Shown piece after piece: positions 34,932 through 45,350 of a stretch of 64,000 nt of DNA; position 1 is the stretch's first letter; every line of letters begins with the position of its first letter. A program made the translations under genes and the position numbers. The notes beneath the pieces are model-generated. The model did not search any database, was not told where the DNA came from, and saw only the letters and a list, made by a program, of their open reading frames with translations. Source of the stretch: Agrobacterium arsenijevicii (GTDB taxonomy: Bacteria > Pseudomonadota > Alphaproteobacteria > Rhizobiales > Rhizobiaceae); assembly GCA_000949895.1 (NCBI GenBank), contig JWIT01000012.1:62001-126000 (forward strand). Reading direction: 5' to 3'.

Positions 34932-37330
34932 GCGGGCTGCACAAGGTTGGCCATGAGGCGGAATGCCCCCGGCACAAGCTTGTCCATCTGGTGGTGCAGC
35001 ACGAGGCTGGTATGCGTATGCCGGCCCTTGCCAATGGCCGCCGAGACAAGCGCTCCTTTCAGAGGCTGTTCATCGACATCGTGCATGGCAAGCAGGGGCT
35101 CGTAGGCATCATCCCAGCGCGACGCGAAATAAAGCCCACGTTCCTTGTCCCAGCCCGTCCAGTCGGCAGCACCGATCGTGTTGGGACCGACAAGCAATGG
35201 ATGATCGGGCAATAGCACCGTCACCTCCGCATTCGGGTCGGTCACACGCCAGCGCAGGGAAGGCTTGCCGATTTCAAGCCGCCTGACCGGCGTCGTCTCC
35301 GGGTTCCATCCGTCGGTCGGCCGGTGATAGAGCGTGACAAGATGACCGCCCTCTTCAACGAATCGGTGAAGCCTTTCCGTTGCGGCGGCCAGATCCTTGC
35401 GGATGCCGAAGGCGAAGATGCCAACAACGATTGTCGTGAAGGACGAGAGATCCCCGCCAAGCGCCTGCGCGTCCAGTTCGGTGACATCAAGACCCATGCG
35501 CGAAAGCCATGAGCCGACCCGGTCGGCACCGCCACCGACATAACCGACGCGCGCGCCCTCGGGCAGCTTGAGGTCCAGCGACAGGATTCTCAAAGCGGAA
35601 GGCGCCAAAAACCGCGCTCGGCCGATATGCGGATAGGCGATCGGCGTGATCTGGAAAGCCGGCTGCGAACCGACAGTCGCTTCGATCTGAGCAAGGCCCG
35701 TCGTAGTGTCACCCGTGCGTTCGGCCACCCAGTCGCTGCCGCTCTTGCGCAGGTTCCAGCCGCCCGCACTCCTGAACGACAGCGGCGCATCGGCACCCCT
35801 GATATGCGCCTGAAAAACATGATTGTCCTGCCCCTGCCCAAGCGGAACCAGAAGCGCATCGGGCGAAATCGTCAGCGACTGGGCGGGCGCTACGAAAAAC
35901 GGCTCCTCCAGATCGAAGGCCGCGGAAACCTCCCGGCCTTCAATCCTTGCGGAAAGGCGCACCGAGGCATGGCCATTGCCACCTGAAGCTTTCCAGTCGT
36001 GCTGATAGAGACCGGAAACAGCGGCGTCCTGATCGGCGGCAAGCGAAAAGACCCGCGTCTGGCCTAGCGACTGAACGGATGAGGAAACGCCAGCCGGAAG
36101 GACCGGGGTAACTTCGACCTGAAACTCACCCGCCTTGTCAGCAAGTTCCACATAAAGAGTGGATGTTCCGCCCGGAACGATCTCTGCCGGCTGGGCATAA
36201 GCCCGCTCGAAAAGATCAAGCGCCGTCAGGATAGCGGCATCGACCTGCGCCCGCTTGCGCGCAATCCGGTGCCCGTGCAACGCCTTGAAATCCTGCGCTG
36301 CAGCCTCATCGACCTTCTGCAAAAGAGCTGCCGCCGAAAGAAGTGACGTCGTGATCCGCTGCGTGTCGGGAAAGGCCGCGATTGCGTCAGTGATTGCCTG
36401 TTCGGCCTCAACCAGTGCCTTTACCAATTCGGCGGTAAGACCCGGAAAAGCCGATAGGTCAGCCAGCGACGACGGTAACCTGTCGAGGATCGAGCTTTCC
36501 TCACCGCCTGAAACGTTGGAGAGTTCGAGATGCAGCGGCCAGACTTCCTGTGCCCGCTTCGGCCAATGCCCCATGCCTTGCGACGCGTGATAATAACGCG
36601 ACCATTCGCCGATGCGGTCATATTGCGCGCCGGTTGCCCGCTCCTTGCCCGGAGCATTTACTGTCAGCGTTGTCTCCGGCGGAGGCACTTCGTCATCATA
36701 GGTGTCGCCACCACCGGACCATGCGGGAAGATAATATTTGGCCACACTCCACGGTTTCAGCCCCTCGGCGAAATGTTCGGGATAGGCGGCGGGGTCGGCG
36801 GCCAGTGTGATCGCGGTTTTCGCCGCGCGCGTCATGGCGCGGTGGTGCCCGTGCTGTCCCGGCACATCGAGAAATGTCGGGATGACGATATCGGGCCGCT
36901 CCTTGCGATAGGCGCGCACCAGCCGCTCGACAATGCGCTGCTGCCCCCATCGACCGAAGGTCTGGTCGCCATCCTTGGAGAAGCCGAAGTCGTGGATGAT
37001 ATCCGCCGGGCCATGGCCGAGCCAGCTTACATCCGCATCGATGACGCGGGCGGCCTCCTCCAGCTCCCGCGACCGGATGACGCCGAGCGCCCCCAGCCGC
37101 TCCGGCCCGAGCGCATTCTGCCCGCCTTCACCACGCGTCGAGCAGGCGATGATGATGCGCATGCCAAGTTCCATCCGGAAATAGGCGAGAAGTCCGTTCT
37201 GCTCGTCGTCCGGATGCGCGCCGGTGTGCATGACGGTGACAGTGGATTTCAGTGCGCTCAGTTTGCGGTGCAGGCGCACGAGCCATGGATCGGCCATCTG
37301 CCGTTCGATGCGCTCCCGGGGGTTAAGCAT
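34928..37330 (-). CDS. PIG-L/LmbE-family deacetylase with C-terminal amidotransferase-like domain
   Basis: 800 residues. The N-terminal 280 residues are a PIG-L deacetylase with zinc motif AHPDDE (38-43) and the second motif HGHH (160-163). These enzymes are zinc-dependent and remove acetyl groups from N-acetylglucosamine-like sugars. A long beta-rich middle is followed by a region from about 600 that resembles a class I amidotransferase/ThuA-like fold (VEEGGHLVTLYHRPTDGWNP). No signal peptide. GGAGGAG precedes the ATG at 37330; a longer frame is not supported. It follows the ROK regulator gene and overlaps a DMT exporter gene, next to a divergent sugar importer, so it probably acts on an imported amino-sugar conjugate. 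Confidence 0.82.
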   Translation of the reverse strand: MLNPRERIERQMADPWLVRLHRKLSALKSTVTVMHTGAHPDDEQNGLLAYFRMELGMRIIIACSTRGEGGQNALGPERLGALGVIRSRELEEAARVIDADVSWLGHGPADIIHDFGFSKDGDQTFGRWGQQRIVERLVRAYRKERPDIVIPTFLDVPGQHGHHRAMTRAAKTAITLAADPAAYPEHFAEGLKPWSVAKYYLPAWSGGGDTYDDEVPPPETTLTVNAPGKERATGAQYDRIGEWSRYYHASQGMGHWPKRAQEVWPLHLELSNVSGGEESSILDRLPSSLADLSAFPGLTAELVKALVEAEQAITDAIAAFPDTQRITTSLLSAAALLQKVDEAAAQDFKALHGHRIARKRAQVDAAILTALDLFERAYAQPAEIVPGGTSTLYVELADKAGEFQVEVTPVLPAGVSSSVQSLGQTRVFSLAADQDAAVSGLYQHDWKASGGNGHASVRLSARIEGREVSAAFDLEEPFFVAPAQSLTISPDALLVPLGQGQDNHVFQAHIRGADAPLSFRSAGGWNLRKSGSDWVAERTGDTTTGLAQIEATVGSQPAFQITPIAYPHIGRARFLAPSALRILSLDLKLPEGARVGYVGGGADRVGSWLSRMGLDVTELDAQALGGDLSSFTTIVVGIFAFGIRKDLAAATERLHRFVEEGGHLVTLYHRPTDGWNPETTPVRRLEIGKPSLRWRVTDPNAEVTVLLPDHPLLVGPNTIGAADWTGWDKERGLYFASRWDDAYEPLLAMHDVDEQPLKGALVSAAIGKGRHTHTSLVLHHQMDKLVPGAFRLMANLVQPA

Positions 37331-37349
37331 GGGCGGTCTCCTCCAATAT

Positions 37350-38576
37350 TCAGCCGGGCACCTGCGCTGCGGCGCCCAAGGACGTCTCGAGTTTTGGCGT
37401 GACGATGTCGAACAGCGGCAGGGCGGCAGCGCCAAGCGCCGCCGTCAACTGTCCGGACTTGCCGTGGATGACGCGTGGCAACTCCCGCTGCCGACGGCTC
37501 GCAACCGAGGTCGGCAGATGCCCCATCCGCGCAATGATCTCGCTGATGATGATTTCAGGCAGCGCGCCGCCGAGAATGATCGTCTGCGGATCGAGAATGT
37601 TCTCTAGCATCGCAACCATCGGCGCCAGATGGACGGCGGCCTCGTCGATCCACTCCATCACCATGGCATTGCCCGCATTGAACAGGGCTTCAAGATCATC
37701 AAGCTCCGTATCGGCAACACCGGCGCAGACGAGCTTTTCCTTGAGCACATAAACGGAAGCATAGGCTTCCAGACAGCCCCTTTGCCCGCAGGAGGGGCAA
37801 AGTCTTCCCTTCGGCGAGACGGTCACATGGCCGATTTCACCCGCGTTTCCGAACGCGCCGCGATAGGGCGAGCCATCCTGAATGATGCCGAGACCGATGC
37901 CGACACCGAAATAGATCATGCAGAAATTCGGGATAGCCAGCCCCGCGCCGAACAGGCGCTCGCCGACGGCAGCGGCCGTCGCATCGTTTTCCACCACGAC
38001 CTGCTGGCCGCAGGCATCGCTCAGCATCTGGCGGGCATCGATACCCACCCAGCCGGAGAGCGTCGTCGGGCCGACCGATGTCATGCCGTCGATCTCGAAA
38101 GGTCCGGGCATGACGACGCCGGTGCCGAGCAGCCTGCATCCGACATTTTTGGCAACCGCGGCATGTTCCGCCGCAAAGGTTTTGAGTATGGCGTCCGGCG
38201 TGGTGTCCTTGAGCGGGGTGACGCGCTGCGTGCGCAACACGCCAGCGAGATCGAGGCCGACCGTGACCATGTGGTCGGCAGCAATCTCCACGCCGATGGT
38301 CGCGCCGCCGTCCGGATTGACCGCAAACTGGATCGGCGGCTGGCCCCTGCCGGTGCGGCGGCGGCCGAGCTCCTTCAGAAGCTCCTCGCCCACCAGCTCA
38401 TCGACGATATTTGCAACCGCCTGTGCCGTCAGATGTGTGATCTTGGCAATCTGGGCGCGGCCGAGGGTGCCGTGCCGCCGGACGATATCGAGGACGACTC
38501 GCCTGTTGTGTTCGCGGCTCCGCTCAGGATTTTTTCCGATTGCTACGGGATAGGCTTCCACCGTGTGCACCGTCAT
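37350..38576 (-). CDS. ROK-family transcriptional repressor
   Basis: 408 residues: N-terminal MarR-like winged helix (about 20-80; LGRAQIAKITHLTAQAVANI), then a ROK sugar-binding domain with the zinc site CPSCGQRGCLEAYAS and its His in GEIGHVTV, and a phosphate-loop-like region. Start taken at 38576. It lies between the PIG-L operon (same direction) and the divergent sugar ABC operon, so it probably senses a sugar or sugar phosphate and represses both. Confidence 0.88.
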   Translation of the reverse strand: MTVHTVEAYPVAIGKNPERSREHNRRVVLDIVRRHGTLGRAQIAKITHLTAQAVANIVDELVGEELLKELGRRRTGRGQPPIQFAVNPDGGATIGVEIAADHMVTVGLDLAGVLRTQRVTPLKDTTPDAILKTFAAEHAAVAKNVGCRLLGTGVVMPGPFEIDGMTSVGPTTLSGWVGIDARQMLSDACGQQVVVENDATAAAVGERLFGAGLAIPNFCMIYFGVGIGLGIIQDGSPYRGAFGNAGEIGHVTVSPKGRLCPSCGQRGCLEAYASVYVLKEKLVCAGVADTELDDLEALFNAGNAMVMEWIDEAAVHLAPMVAMLENILDPQTIILGGALPEIIISEIIARMGHLPTSVASRRQRELPRVIHGKSGQLTAALGAAALPLFDIVTPKLETSLGAAAQVPG

Positions 38577-38833
38577 CTCTTCAACTTCCCGTCTCTTAGA
38601 AAATTCATAGCGTCGAATTGACGATAAGCGCAATATAATAATTCAAGTAAATTATCTTATTGACAAATGCCCGGCTTCAGAGAACCGTAGAGAGCGACCG
38701 GGGGTCTGGCTTGCATGGGGCGGAACTTAAAGAAATCCCGCTGCCGGCAAATCGATGAGCGCGCGCGAAAGCGCGGATAAAGGGAACGATCACTCCGCAT
38801 CCGGAAGACCGGGCGGAGAAAATGGAGGCTTAC
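38577..38833. promoter_or_regulatory. Divergent control region of the ROK gene and sugar ABC operon
   Basis: About 257 bases. The left part is AT-rich with TTGACG near 38619 and TTGACA near 38659, and an AATTCAAGTAAATTATC segment that could hold a ROK operator. I see no perfect palindrome longer than ten bases. Confidence 0.4.
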
Positions 38834-40087
38834 ATGCGCAGGGCAACTTTGTTCGCCGGCTTGGTCGCCGGTTTCAGCACATTTGCATTCAACGCCGCGC
38901 AGGCGGTTGAAATCCAATATTGGCAATATGTCTTCGATACACGCGTAAAAGCGATGGACGAGCTTATTGCGGAGTTTCAGAAGGCCAATCCTGACATCAC
39001 CGTCAAGCAGGTGACCTTTCCTTACGCCGATTACCAGACGCGCGTCATCGCCGCCAACATGTCCGGCAAGGGCCCTGATGTCATGCAGCTCTTCTACGGC
39101 TGGCTGGACAAATTTGCAGCCGGCGGTATCTTGCAGCCCCTGCCGAAAGACGCTTTCCCGCATGACAAGATCGAAAGCGAATTCTTCCCGATCGTCAGCG
39201 CCATGAAGCGCGGCGACGACTATTACGGCCTGCCGACGGCGGTTCGTTCGCTCGCGCTTTTCTACAACAAGAAGCTGTTCACGGAAGCCGGCCTTGATGC
39301 CGCCAATCCGCCGAAGACGCTGGACGAATTTGTCGCCGCGGCTGAAAAGATCGCCAAGCACGATGCCGCCGGAAACCTCACCGTTGCCGGCTCGACGCTC
39401 GATATGGGCGGCCAGGACCACCAGTGGTGGCGCGAGGTTCTTATCCGCCAATATGGCGGCGAGCCCTACACCGACAACGACCAGAAAGTCACCTATAACA
39501 GCGAGGCGGGCGTTCAGGCCCTGAAGTTCTACACCAGCCTGCAGCTTGAAAAGAAGATCGGTCAGGTGGGCTTCATGGATGAAGGCCAGGCTGCCTTCCG
39601 CGCCGGCAAGGCGGGCATGACCATCGACGGCACCTTCCGTCTGGGATCGTTCAGAACCATCAAGGATTTCGAGTGGGGCGTGACCGAGCTTCCCACCAAC
39701 GACAAGAACATCCGCTCCAACTATGCCAGCTATTTCGCAAACGGCATCAGCGCCAAGACGAGCGGCGAAGCGCTTGAAGCGTCGAAGAAATTCCTCGCCT
39801 ATATCTCCTCGCCGGAAGCCATGGCGATCTGGCTGAAGACGGTGGGCGAGCTACCGGCACGGCGCGCGGCGGCACTGACTGAAGAGAACCTGAAAGACCC
39901 GGTCTACGCACCGTTCCTGAAGGGCCTCGAATATGCGCATACGACGCGGTTCATGGACGAAGCTGCCCAGCGGCAGAACGCCATCGACATGACCAACCGG
40001 ATTTTGCTTGAGGGCCAATCCGTCGAGGACTCCATCAAGCAGGCCGCCAGCGCCGAGCAGGAAATCATCGACGCGGCCAAACCTTAA
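38834..40087 (+). CDS. Sugar ABC transporter, binding protein (family 1)
   Basis: 417 residues from the ATG at 38834, which has GGAGG five bases upstream; an ATG 12 bases earlier overlaps that site. Signal peptide MRRATLFAGLVAGFSTFAFN with cleavage near AQA-VEIQYW. Family 1 features include the NPDITVKQVTFPYADYQTRV segment and MSGKGPDVMQLFYG. First gene of a six-gene operon. Confidence 0.9.
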   Translation: MRRATLFAGLVAGFSTFAFNAAQAVEIQYWQYVFDTRVKAMDELIAEFQKANPDITVKQVTFPYADYQTRVIAANMSGKGPDVMQLFYGWLDKFAAGGILQPLPKDAFPHDKIESEFFPIVSAMKRGDDYYGLPTAVRSLALFYNKKLFTEAGLDAANPPKTLDEFVAAAEKIAKHDAAGNLTVAGSTLDMGGQDHQWWREVLIRQYGGEPYTDNDQKVTYNSEAGVQALKFYTSLQLEKKIGQVGFMDEGQAAFRAGKAGMTIDGTFRLGSFRTIKDFEWGVTELPTNDKNIRSNYASYFANGISAKTSGEALEASKKFLAYISSPEAMAIWLKTVGELPARRAAALTEENLKDPVYAPFLKGLEYAHTTRFMDEAAQRQNAIDMTNRILLEGQSVEDSIKQAASAEQEIIDAAKP

Positions 40088-40102
40088 ACCGCAGGTCCAA
40101 TC

Positions 40103-41044
40103 ATGACAGCGATCGATCAACAGGGGGCGGCATCCGGCCGCCCCGGCGGCTCCTTCGGGGATCGCTTTTCCATGCGCACGAAACGACTTGTGTGGATCTG
40201 GAGCTTTCTGGCTATCCCGATCCTGTTTTACAGCATCATCCGTTTTTACCCGACGCTGCAGGCCTTCTGGCTGTCCTTCACCAACTGGGACCTGCTGCGG
40301 CCGGCAAAGTTCATCGGCGTCGCCAATTACGTCAAGCTGTTCAAGGACCCGCAATTCTGGAAGGTCTTTAAGAACACCTTCACCTATCTCATCATCGGCA
40401 CGCCCATCAGTCTGGTTCTGGCTTTCGTCATCGCCTTTTATCTGGACCGGGTGCGAATCCTGCACGGCTTCATCCGCGCGCTTTATTTCCTGCCCTATCT
40501 GACGACGGCAGTGGCCATGGCCTGGGTCTGGCGCTGGTTCTACCAGCCGCCGCCGATCGGCATCATCAACGACGTGCTTGGCATGATCGGAATTCCGCAG
40601 CAGCCATTCATCCGTTCCACTGATCAGGCGCTTTATTCGGTCATGGTGACGTCCATCTGGGCGGGGCTTGGTTTCCAGATCATCATCTTCATGGCGGGTC
40701 TGCGCTCCATTCCGACGACGTTTTATGAGGCGGCGCGCATCGACGGCCTTGGCGAGTGGGCGATCCTTCGCAAGATCACGCTGCCGCTCCTGAAACCAAC
40801 CACCGTGTTCCTCGTGGTCTTCTCCTCGATCGGCTTCCTGCGGATTTTCGATCAGGTCTACAACATGACCACCAACGATCCGGGCGGACCGCTCGGCTCA
40901 ACCAAACCGCTGGTGCTGATGATCTACCAGACCGCGTTCAATTCCTATGCGATGGGTTATGCCGCCGCGCAGACGGTCGTCCTGTTCACCATTCTTCTTG
41001 TCGTGTCGCTGGTCCAGCTCTGGGTTCTGAGGGAAAAGAAATGA
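40103..41044 (+). CDS. Sugar ABC transporter permease (MalF/UgpA type)
   Basis: 313 residues, six spans, EAARIDGLGEWAILRKITLP loop that binds the ATPase. It overlaps the next gene by four bases (ATGA). Inner-membrane channel half of the sugar importer. Confidence 0.92.
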   Translation: MTAIDQQGAASGRPGGSFGDRFSMRTKRLVWIWSFLAIPILFYSIIRFYPTLQAFWLSFTNWDLLRPAKFIGVANYVKLFKDPQFWKVFKNTFTYLIIGTPISLVLAFVIAFYLDRVRILHGFIRALYFLPYLTTAVAMAWVWRWFYQPPPIGIINDVLGMIGIPQQPFIRSTDQALYSVMVTSIWAGLGFQIIIFMAGLRSIPTTFYEAARIDGLGEWAILRKITLPLLKPTTVFLVVFSSIGFLRIFDQVYNMTTNDPGGPLGSTKPLVLMIYQTAFNSYAMGYAAAQTVVLFTILLVVSLVQLWVLREKK

Positions 41045-41883
41045 GCGAAGCGTTGCCACTCTCCCACGCCCGCATCCGCCCCGGCCGCATCCTCGCCTGG
41101 ACGCTTTTGTTCATCGGCGGCCTCATCATGATTTCGCCGCTGCTCTTCATGTTTTCGACCTCGTTCAAGACCGCGGATCAGGTCTATGATCTCAGGCTCA
41201 TTCCCGCAGCACCGACGCTTGCGAATTACATGACTGTCATGGCCGACGGCCGTTTTCTCCGCTGGTTCTTCAACTCGATGTTCGTTGCGGTCATCGTCAC
41301 CATCTCCAACTGCTTCTTCGACAGTCTGGTCGGTTATACGCTGGCCAAATTCGAGTTTAGGGGTCGCTACTTCATCTTCCTCGCGATCCTTTCCACGCTG
41401 ATGATCCCGACCGAAATGCTTGTTATCCCCTGGTACCTGATGTCCAGCCAGCTTGGCTGGCTCGACAGCTACTGGGGCATCATGTTCCCGGGAATGATGA
41501 CGGCCTTCGGCACCTTCCTGATGAAGCAGTTCTTCGAGACGGTTCCGAACGACTTCCTGGAGGCAGCGCGTGTCGACGGGCTGAACGAATTCCAGATCTG
41601 GTGGAAGGTAGCCCTGCCGCTGGTGACGCCTGCCCTTTCGGCGCTTGCAATCTTCACCTTCCTCGGCAACTGGACAGCATTCTTCTGGCCCCTGATCGTG
41701 ACTACCAGCAAGGAGCTGTACACGCTGCCCGTCGGCCTATCGAGCTTTGCGGTGGAACAGCAGATCCAGTGGGAAATGATCATGACCGGCGCTGCCATTG
41801 CGACCATCCCAACCCTTATCGTCTTCATCGTCCTGCAACGCTACATCGTTCGCGGTGTGATGCTGGCAGGCCTGAAAGGATAA
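41041..41883 (+). CDS. Sugar ABC transporter permease (MalG/UgpE type)
   Basis: 280 residues, six spans, EAARVDGLNEFQIWWKVALP loop. ATG overlaps the previous stop. A longer frame from 40756 only repeats the shadow of the preceding gene. Second half of the importer channel. Confidence 0.92.
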   Translation: MSEALPLSHARIRPGRILAWTLLFIGGLIMISPLLFMFSTSFKTADQVYDLRLIPAAPTLANYMTVMADGRFLRWFFNSMFVAVIVTISNCFFDSLVGYTLAKFEFRGRYFIFLAILSTLMIPTEMLVIPWYLMSSQLGWLDSYWGIMFPGMMTAFGTFLMKQFFETVPNDFLEAARVDGLNEFQIWWKVALPLVTPALSALAIFTFLGNWTAFFWPLIVTTSKELYTLPVGLSSFAVEQQIQWEMIMTGAAIATIPTLIVFIVLQRYIVRGVMLAGLKG

Positions 41884-41887
41884 CATC

Positions 41888-43402
41888 ATGGCCGATATGA
41901 ACCCGCGCCTGTCGGATACCAGCAAGTTTCCCGACCCAGTCTACAAGGAAACCGTGCTGCGTCCGCTTTTCGATGGCGCCAAGAACCACCATGTCGACGG
42001 TTTCCGCCGCATCGACCGCGCCCATCTGGTCATGCTGCGCGAGACCGGCATTCTCGATGCGGACACGGCAGCAAAAATCGCCGAAGCGCTTGATGACATC
42101 GACAGGACCATCAATCCGTCGGAGCTGGTCTATACCGGCGAGGTCGAGGATTTCTTCTTCCTGATCGAAAAGGAGCTGAAAGCCCGCATCGGTGTCGATG
42201 TGGCAGGCCGCCTGCACACGGCACGCTCGCGCAACGACATCGATCACACGCTTTTCAAAATCGGCCTGAAAGACAAGATCGACACGCTCACTGCCAAGGC
42301 GCGGCTTCTGCTGGCCGCCCTGATTGACGCCGCCGAGCGCAATGAGAAGACGTTGATCGTCGCCTATACGCACGGACAACCGGCCCAGCCCACCACCTTC
42401 GGCCACTATCTTTCCGCCGCCATCGAAGTGCTGATCCGGGATATTGACCGCTTCACTGAGGCCCGGCGCATCGTCGATCTCTCACCCATGGGCGCTGCGG
42501 CCATCACCACGTCCGGCTTTCCCATCGACCGGGCACGTGTCGCCGAACTTCTCGGCTTTGCGGCACCCTTGCGCAATTCCTACTCCTGCATCGCCGCCGT
42601 CGACTATACGACAGCGACCTATGGCGCCATCGAATTGATGTTCCTGCATCTCGGCAGGCTCATTCAGGACTTCCAGTTCTGGACGAGTTTCGAAGTCGGG
42701 CAGATCTACGTACCGAATTCGCTGGTGCAGATTTCGTCGATCATGCCGCAGAAACGAAACCCGGTCCCGATCGAACATCTGCGCCACCTTGCTAGCCAGA
42801 CATTCGGGCGGGCACGGACCATGCTCGACGTGATGCACAACACGCCCTTCACCGACATGAACGACAGCGAGGGCGAAACCCAGGGCATGGGTTACGAAGC
42901 CTTCGCCTCTGCCGGCCGGGTGCTCGATCTGCTTGCCAGCCTCGTCGGCAAGATCAGTATCGATCCGGAAAGGGTCGACCAGAATATTCGCCGTTCCTGC
43001 ATCACCATCACGGAACTGGCAGATTCTCTTGTCCGCATCGAAGACCTGTCATTCCGCCAGGCCCATGAAATTGCCGCAACCGTCGCCAAAAGCGTTGTCG
43101 CGCTGAAGGGCGACCTGCCGAACGACGGTTACCAGCCGTTCCGCAGGGCGTTCGAGGAACTGGCAGGACGCGAGACCAGTGTCGATGAGGAAAAGTTCAG
43201 GCAGATCGTCTCGCCCGAGCACTTTGTCGCCGTGCGCAGCCGCTTCGGCGGCCCTGCCCCGGAGCCGATGCGCGAGGCGATTGCGGCCTATCGCAACAAG
43301 CTTGCTGCGTTTGAAGCCGAAGCACAACGATCCGCCGACTACGAAGCGGCAAAAGCCGCTGAGCTTGCAGAGAAATTTACCGCCCTGACGGGAGCGCGAT
43401 AA
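41888..43402 (+). CDS. Argininosuccinate lyase-family paralogue in a sugar operon
   Basis: 504 residues of the fumarase/aspartase superfamily. Catalytic marks are present: HTARSRNDI (110-118), YTHGQPAQP with His162, and the [10 protein letters not shown] loop with Ser284. True argininosuccinate lyases have GRSRNDQ and MPQKKNP. Here the Gln after RSRND is Ile and the second Lys is Arg, so the amine-binding side is altered. These enzymes split N-C bonds to release fumarate. It sits between sugar importer genes, one base overlapping the ATPase gene, not with arginine genes. It probably cleaves an N-substituted aspartate-like or related conjugate brought in by the transporter. The reaction is inferred. 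Confidence 0.85.
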   Translation: MADMNPRLSDTSKFPDPVYKETVLRPLFDGAKNHHVDGFRRIDRAHLVMLRETGILDADTAAKIAEALDDIDRTINPSELVYTGEVEDFFFLIEKELKARIGVDVAGRLHTARSRNDIDHTLFKIGLKDKIDTLTAKARLLLAALIDAAERNEKTLIVAYTHGQPAQPTTFGHYLSAAIEVLIRDIDRFTEARRIVDLSPMGAAAITTSGFPIDRARVAELLGFAAPLRNSYSCIAAVDYTTATYGAIELMFLHLGRLIQDFQFWTSFEVGQIYVPNSLVQISSIMPQKRNPVPIEHLRHLASQTFGRARTMLDVMHNTPFTDMNDSEGETQGMGYEAFASAGRVLDLLASLVGKISIDPERVDQNIRRSCITITELADSLVRIEDLSFRQAHEIAATVAKSVVALKGDLPNDGYQPFRRAFEELAGRETSVDEEKFRQIVSPEHFVAVRSRFGGPAPEPMREAIAAYRNKLAAFEAEAQRSADYEAAKAAELAEKFTALTGAR

Positions 43403-44442
43403 TGGCGACAATCGAACTCAATCAACTCGTAAAGCGCTACGGCAAGGTGGAGGCAGTCAAAGGCATCGACCTTGCCATTGAAGACGGCGAATTCGTCGTT
43501 TTCGTCGGTCCTTCCGGCTGCGGCAAATCCACGACACTCAGAATGATCGCGGGTCTGGAAGAGATTTCGGGCGGAACGCTGAAAATCGCCGGAAACGTCG
43601 TCAACGAGAAAGAACCGAAACAGCGCAACATCGCCATGGTCTTCCAGAACTATGCGATCTACCCGCATATGACGGTTCGCCAGAACATCGGCTTCGGGCT
43701 CTATACCTCAAAGCTCGACAAGGCGGAAAAGAACCGGCGTATCGAAGAGGCCGGTCGGGTGCTCGGACTTGAGGCATTGCTCGACCGTCGGCCCGCGGCT
43801 TTGTCAGGCGGACAGAGGCAGCGCGTCGCCATCGGCCGCGCCATGGTGCGCGATCCCTCAGCCTTCCTTTTCGATGAGCCGCTCTCCAATCTCGACGCCC
43901 AGTTGAGATCGCAGATGCGCATTGAAATCAAGCGCTTGCACCAACGTCTTAAGACAACCACCGTCTACGTCACTCACGATCAGGTGGAAGCGATGACCAT
44001 GGCCGACCGGATTGTCGTGATGAAGGACGGCCATATCCTGCAGGTCGGCACGCCCTCGGAACTTTACGAGACGCCGGTGGACGTCTTCACTGCGCGTTTC
44101 ATCGGCAGCCCGTCGATGAACCTGCTGCGGGGCAAAAGAACGACGAATAGCGTTACACAGTCTACCGATGGCGATCTGCTGATTGGCATTCGCCCCCATG
44201 ATCTGCTGGTTGGAGAAGGCGAGACAACTCAAGGGTCCTTCTCGCTGGAGGGAACGGTGACAGCCGTGGAGCCGCTCGGCCCGGAAACGCTGGTTCATAT
44301 GGACACGCCCACGACCTCGGTCATCGCGACAGCAAGGGGCAAGGCCATTCCCCAGGTGGGTAGCCGCTTGCAATGCGAGGCGCAGGCAGGCGCGCTCTAT
44401 CTCTTCGATGCCAAGACGGAAAAGCTTCTGGGCCGCGCATGA
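43402..44442 (+). CDS. Sugar ABC transporter, ATP-binding subunit (UgpC/MalK type)
   Basis: 346 residues: ATPase core (Walker A GPSGCGKS, signature LSGGQRQR, Walker [13 protein letters not shown]) and a C-terminal TOBE regulatory domain (about 240-346). It overlaps the lyase stop by one base and the kinase start by four. The ATPase for the 38834-41883 importer. Confidence 0.93.
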   Translation: MATIELNQLVKRYGKVEAVKGIDLAIEDGEFVVFVGPSGCGKSTTLRMIAGLEEISGGTLKIAGNVVNEKEPKQRNIAMVFQNYAIYPHMTVRQNIGFGLYTSKLDKAEKNRRIEEAGRVLGLEALLDRRPAALSGGQRQRVAIGRAMVRDPSAFLFDEPLSNLDAQLRSQMRIEIKRLHQRLKTTTVYVTHDQVEAMTMADRIVVMKDGHILQVGTPSELYETPVDVFTARFIGSPSMNLLRGKRTTNSVTQSTDGDLLIGIRPHDLLVGEGETTQGSFSLEGTVTAVEPLGPETLVHMDTPTTSVIATARGKAIPQVGSRLQCEAQAGALYLFDAKTEKLLGRA

Positions 44443-45338
44443 TGAGGACAGACACGGAAAAGTCAGCGGTCATCAGTATCGGCCGAATCTATTGCGACCT
44501 CATTTTCACCGGGCTTGACGAATTGCCGGTGCTCGGCCGGGAGCTGTTTGCAAGCGACATGGAAATCGCCGCCGGTGGCGGGGCTTTCATTGCGGCTGCG
44601 CATTTCGCCCATATCGGCCGCACGGCCATGCTGCTGGCAAGGCTCGGCACCGACACCTTCTCACGTGCCATCGGCGAGAAAATGCAGCAAAGCGGTGTAG
44701 ACCTGCAATTTCTGGAACACTCGGCAGATGCAGGCCCGCAGGTCACCGTCGCGACGGTCGTTGGCCATGACAGGGCGTTTTTGACACGGCGCGCCGGTAT
44801 CGCCCGGCCATCGACCCTTGATGCCGCCTTTTCGTGGAACGGGGCCTGCCATCTGCACATCGCAGAATTCGCCACGCTGCACGAAATCCCCGATCTCGTC
44901 GCCCGCGCCAGGGACAGCGGACTGTCCGTCTCGCTCGATCCCAGCTGGGATGCCTCGCTGATTTATGACAAGGGCCTGCTCAAGGCGTGCGATGGCGTCG
45001 ACGTGTTTTTGCCCAACCTCGAAGAAGCCGAGGCGATCACAGGCCATTCTGACCCTGAGGCGGCGGCCAGGGCCTTGTCGGGGTCGTTTCCTGTTGTCGC
45101 CCTTAAAGGCGGGGCAGAGGGCGCCTGGGTGTCCTCGCAAACAGGCCTACACCATGCGGCGGCGAAGAAGGTACCCGTCGTCGACACGACGGGCGCGGGT
45201 GATGCCTTCAATGCCGGTTTCATCGATGCCTGGCTTCGGCAGGCGGACGAGAAGCAATGCCTTGAGGCAGGCGTCGCGGCGGGTAGCCTTGCCGTGCAGG
45301 CCACTGGCGGCGCGCCGAGAACGACCGCCGCCGCATAA
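44439..45338 (+). CDS. PfkB-family carbohydrate kinase
   Basis: 299 residues of the ribokinase family, with the catalytic [13 protein letters not shown] motif and the N-terminal GG signature ([17 protein letters not shown]). It starts at the ATG at 44439, overlapping the ATPase stop. It would phosphorylate the sugar (or nucleoside-like part) released inside the cell. Last gene of the operon. Substrate unknown. Confidence 0.88.
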   Translation: MMRTDTEKSAVISIGRIYCDLIFTGLDELPVLGRELFASDMEIAAGGGAFIAAAHFAHIGRTAMLLARLGTDTFSRAIGEKMQQSGVDLQFLEHSADAGPQVTVATVVGHDRAFLTRRAGIARPSTLDAAFSWNGACHLHIAEFATLHEIPDLVARARDSGLSVSLDPSWDASLIYDKGLLKACDGVDVFLPNLEEAEAITGHSDPEAAARALSGSFPVVALKGGAEGAWVSSQTGLHHAAAKKVPVVDTTGAGDAFNAGFIDAWLRQADEKQCLEAGVAAGSLAVQATGGAPRTTAAA

Positions 45339-45350
45339 TCCCTGCCAGCG

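Noticed and set aside
33539-45338. Genomic island or recently transferred region
   Set aside because: No integrase, tRNA or direct repeat is seen and base composition looks like the neighbours, so I do not claim transfer.
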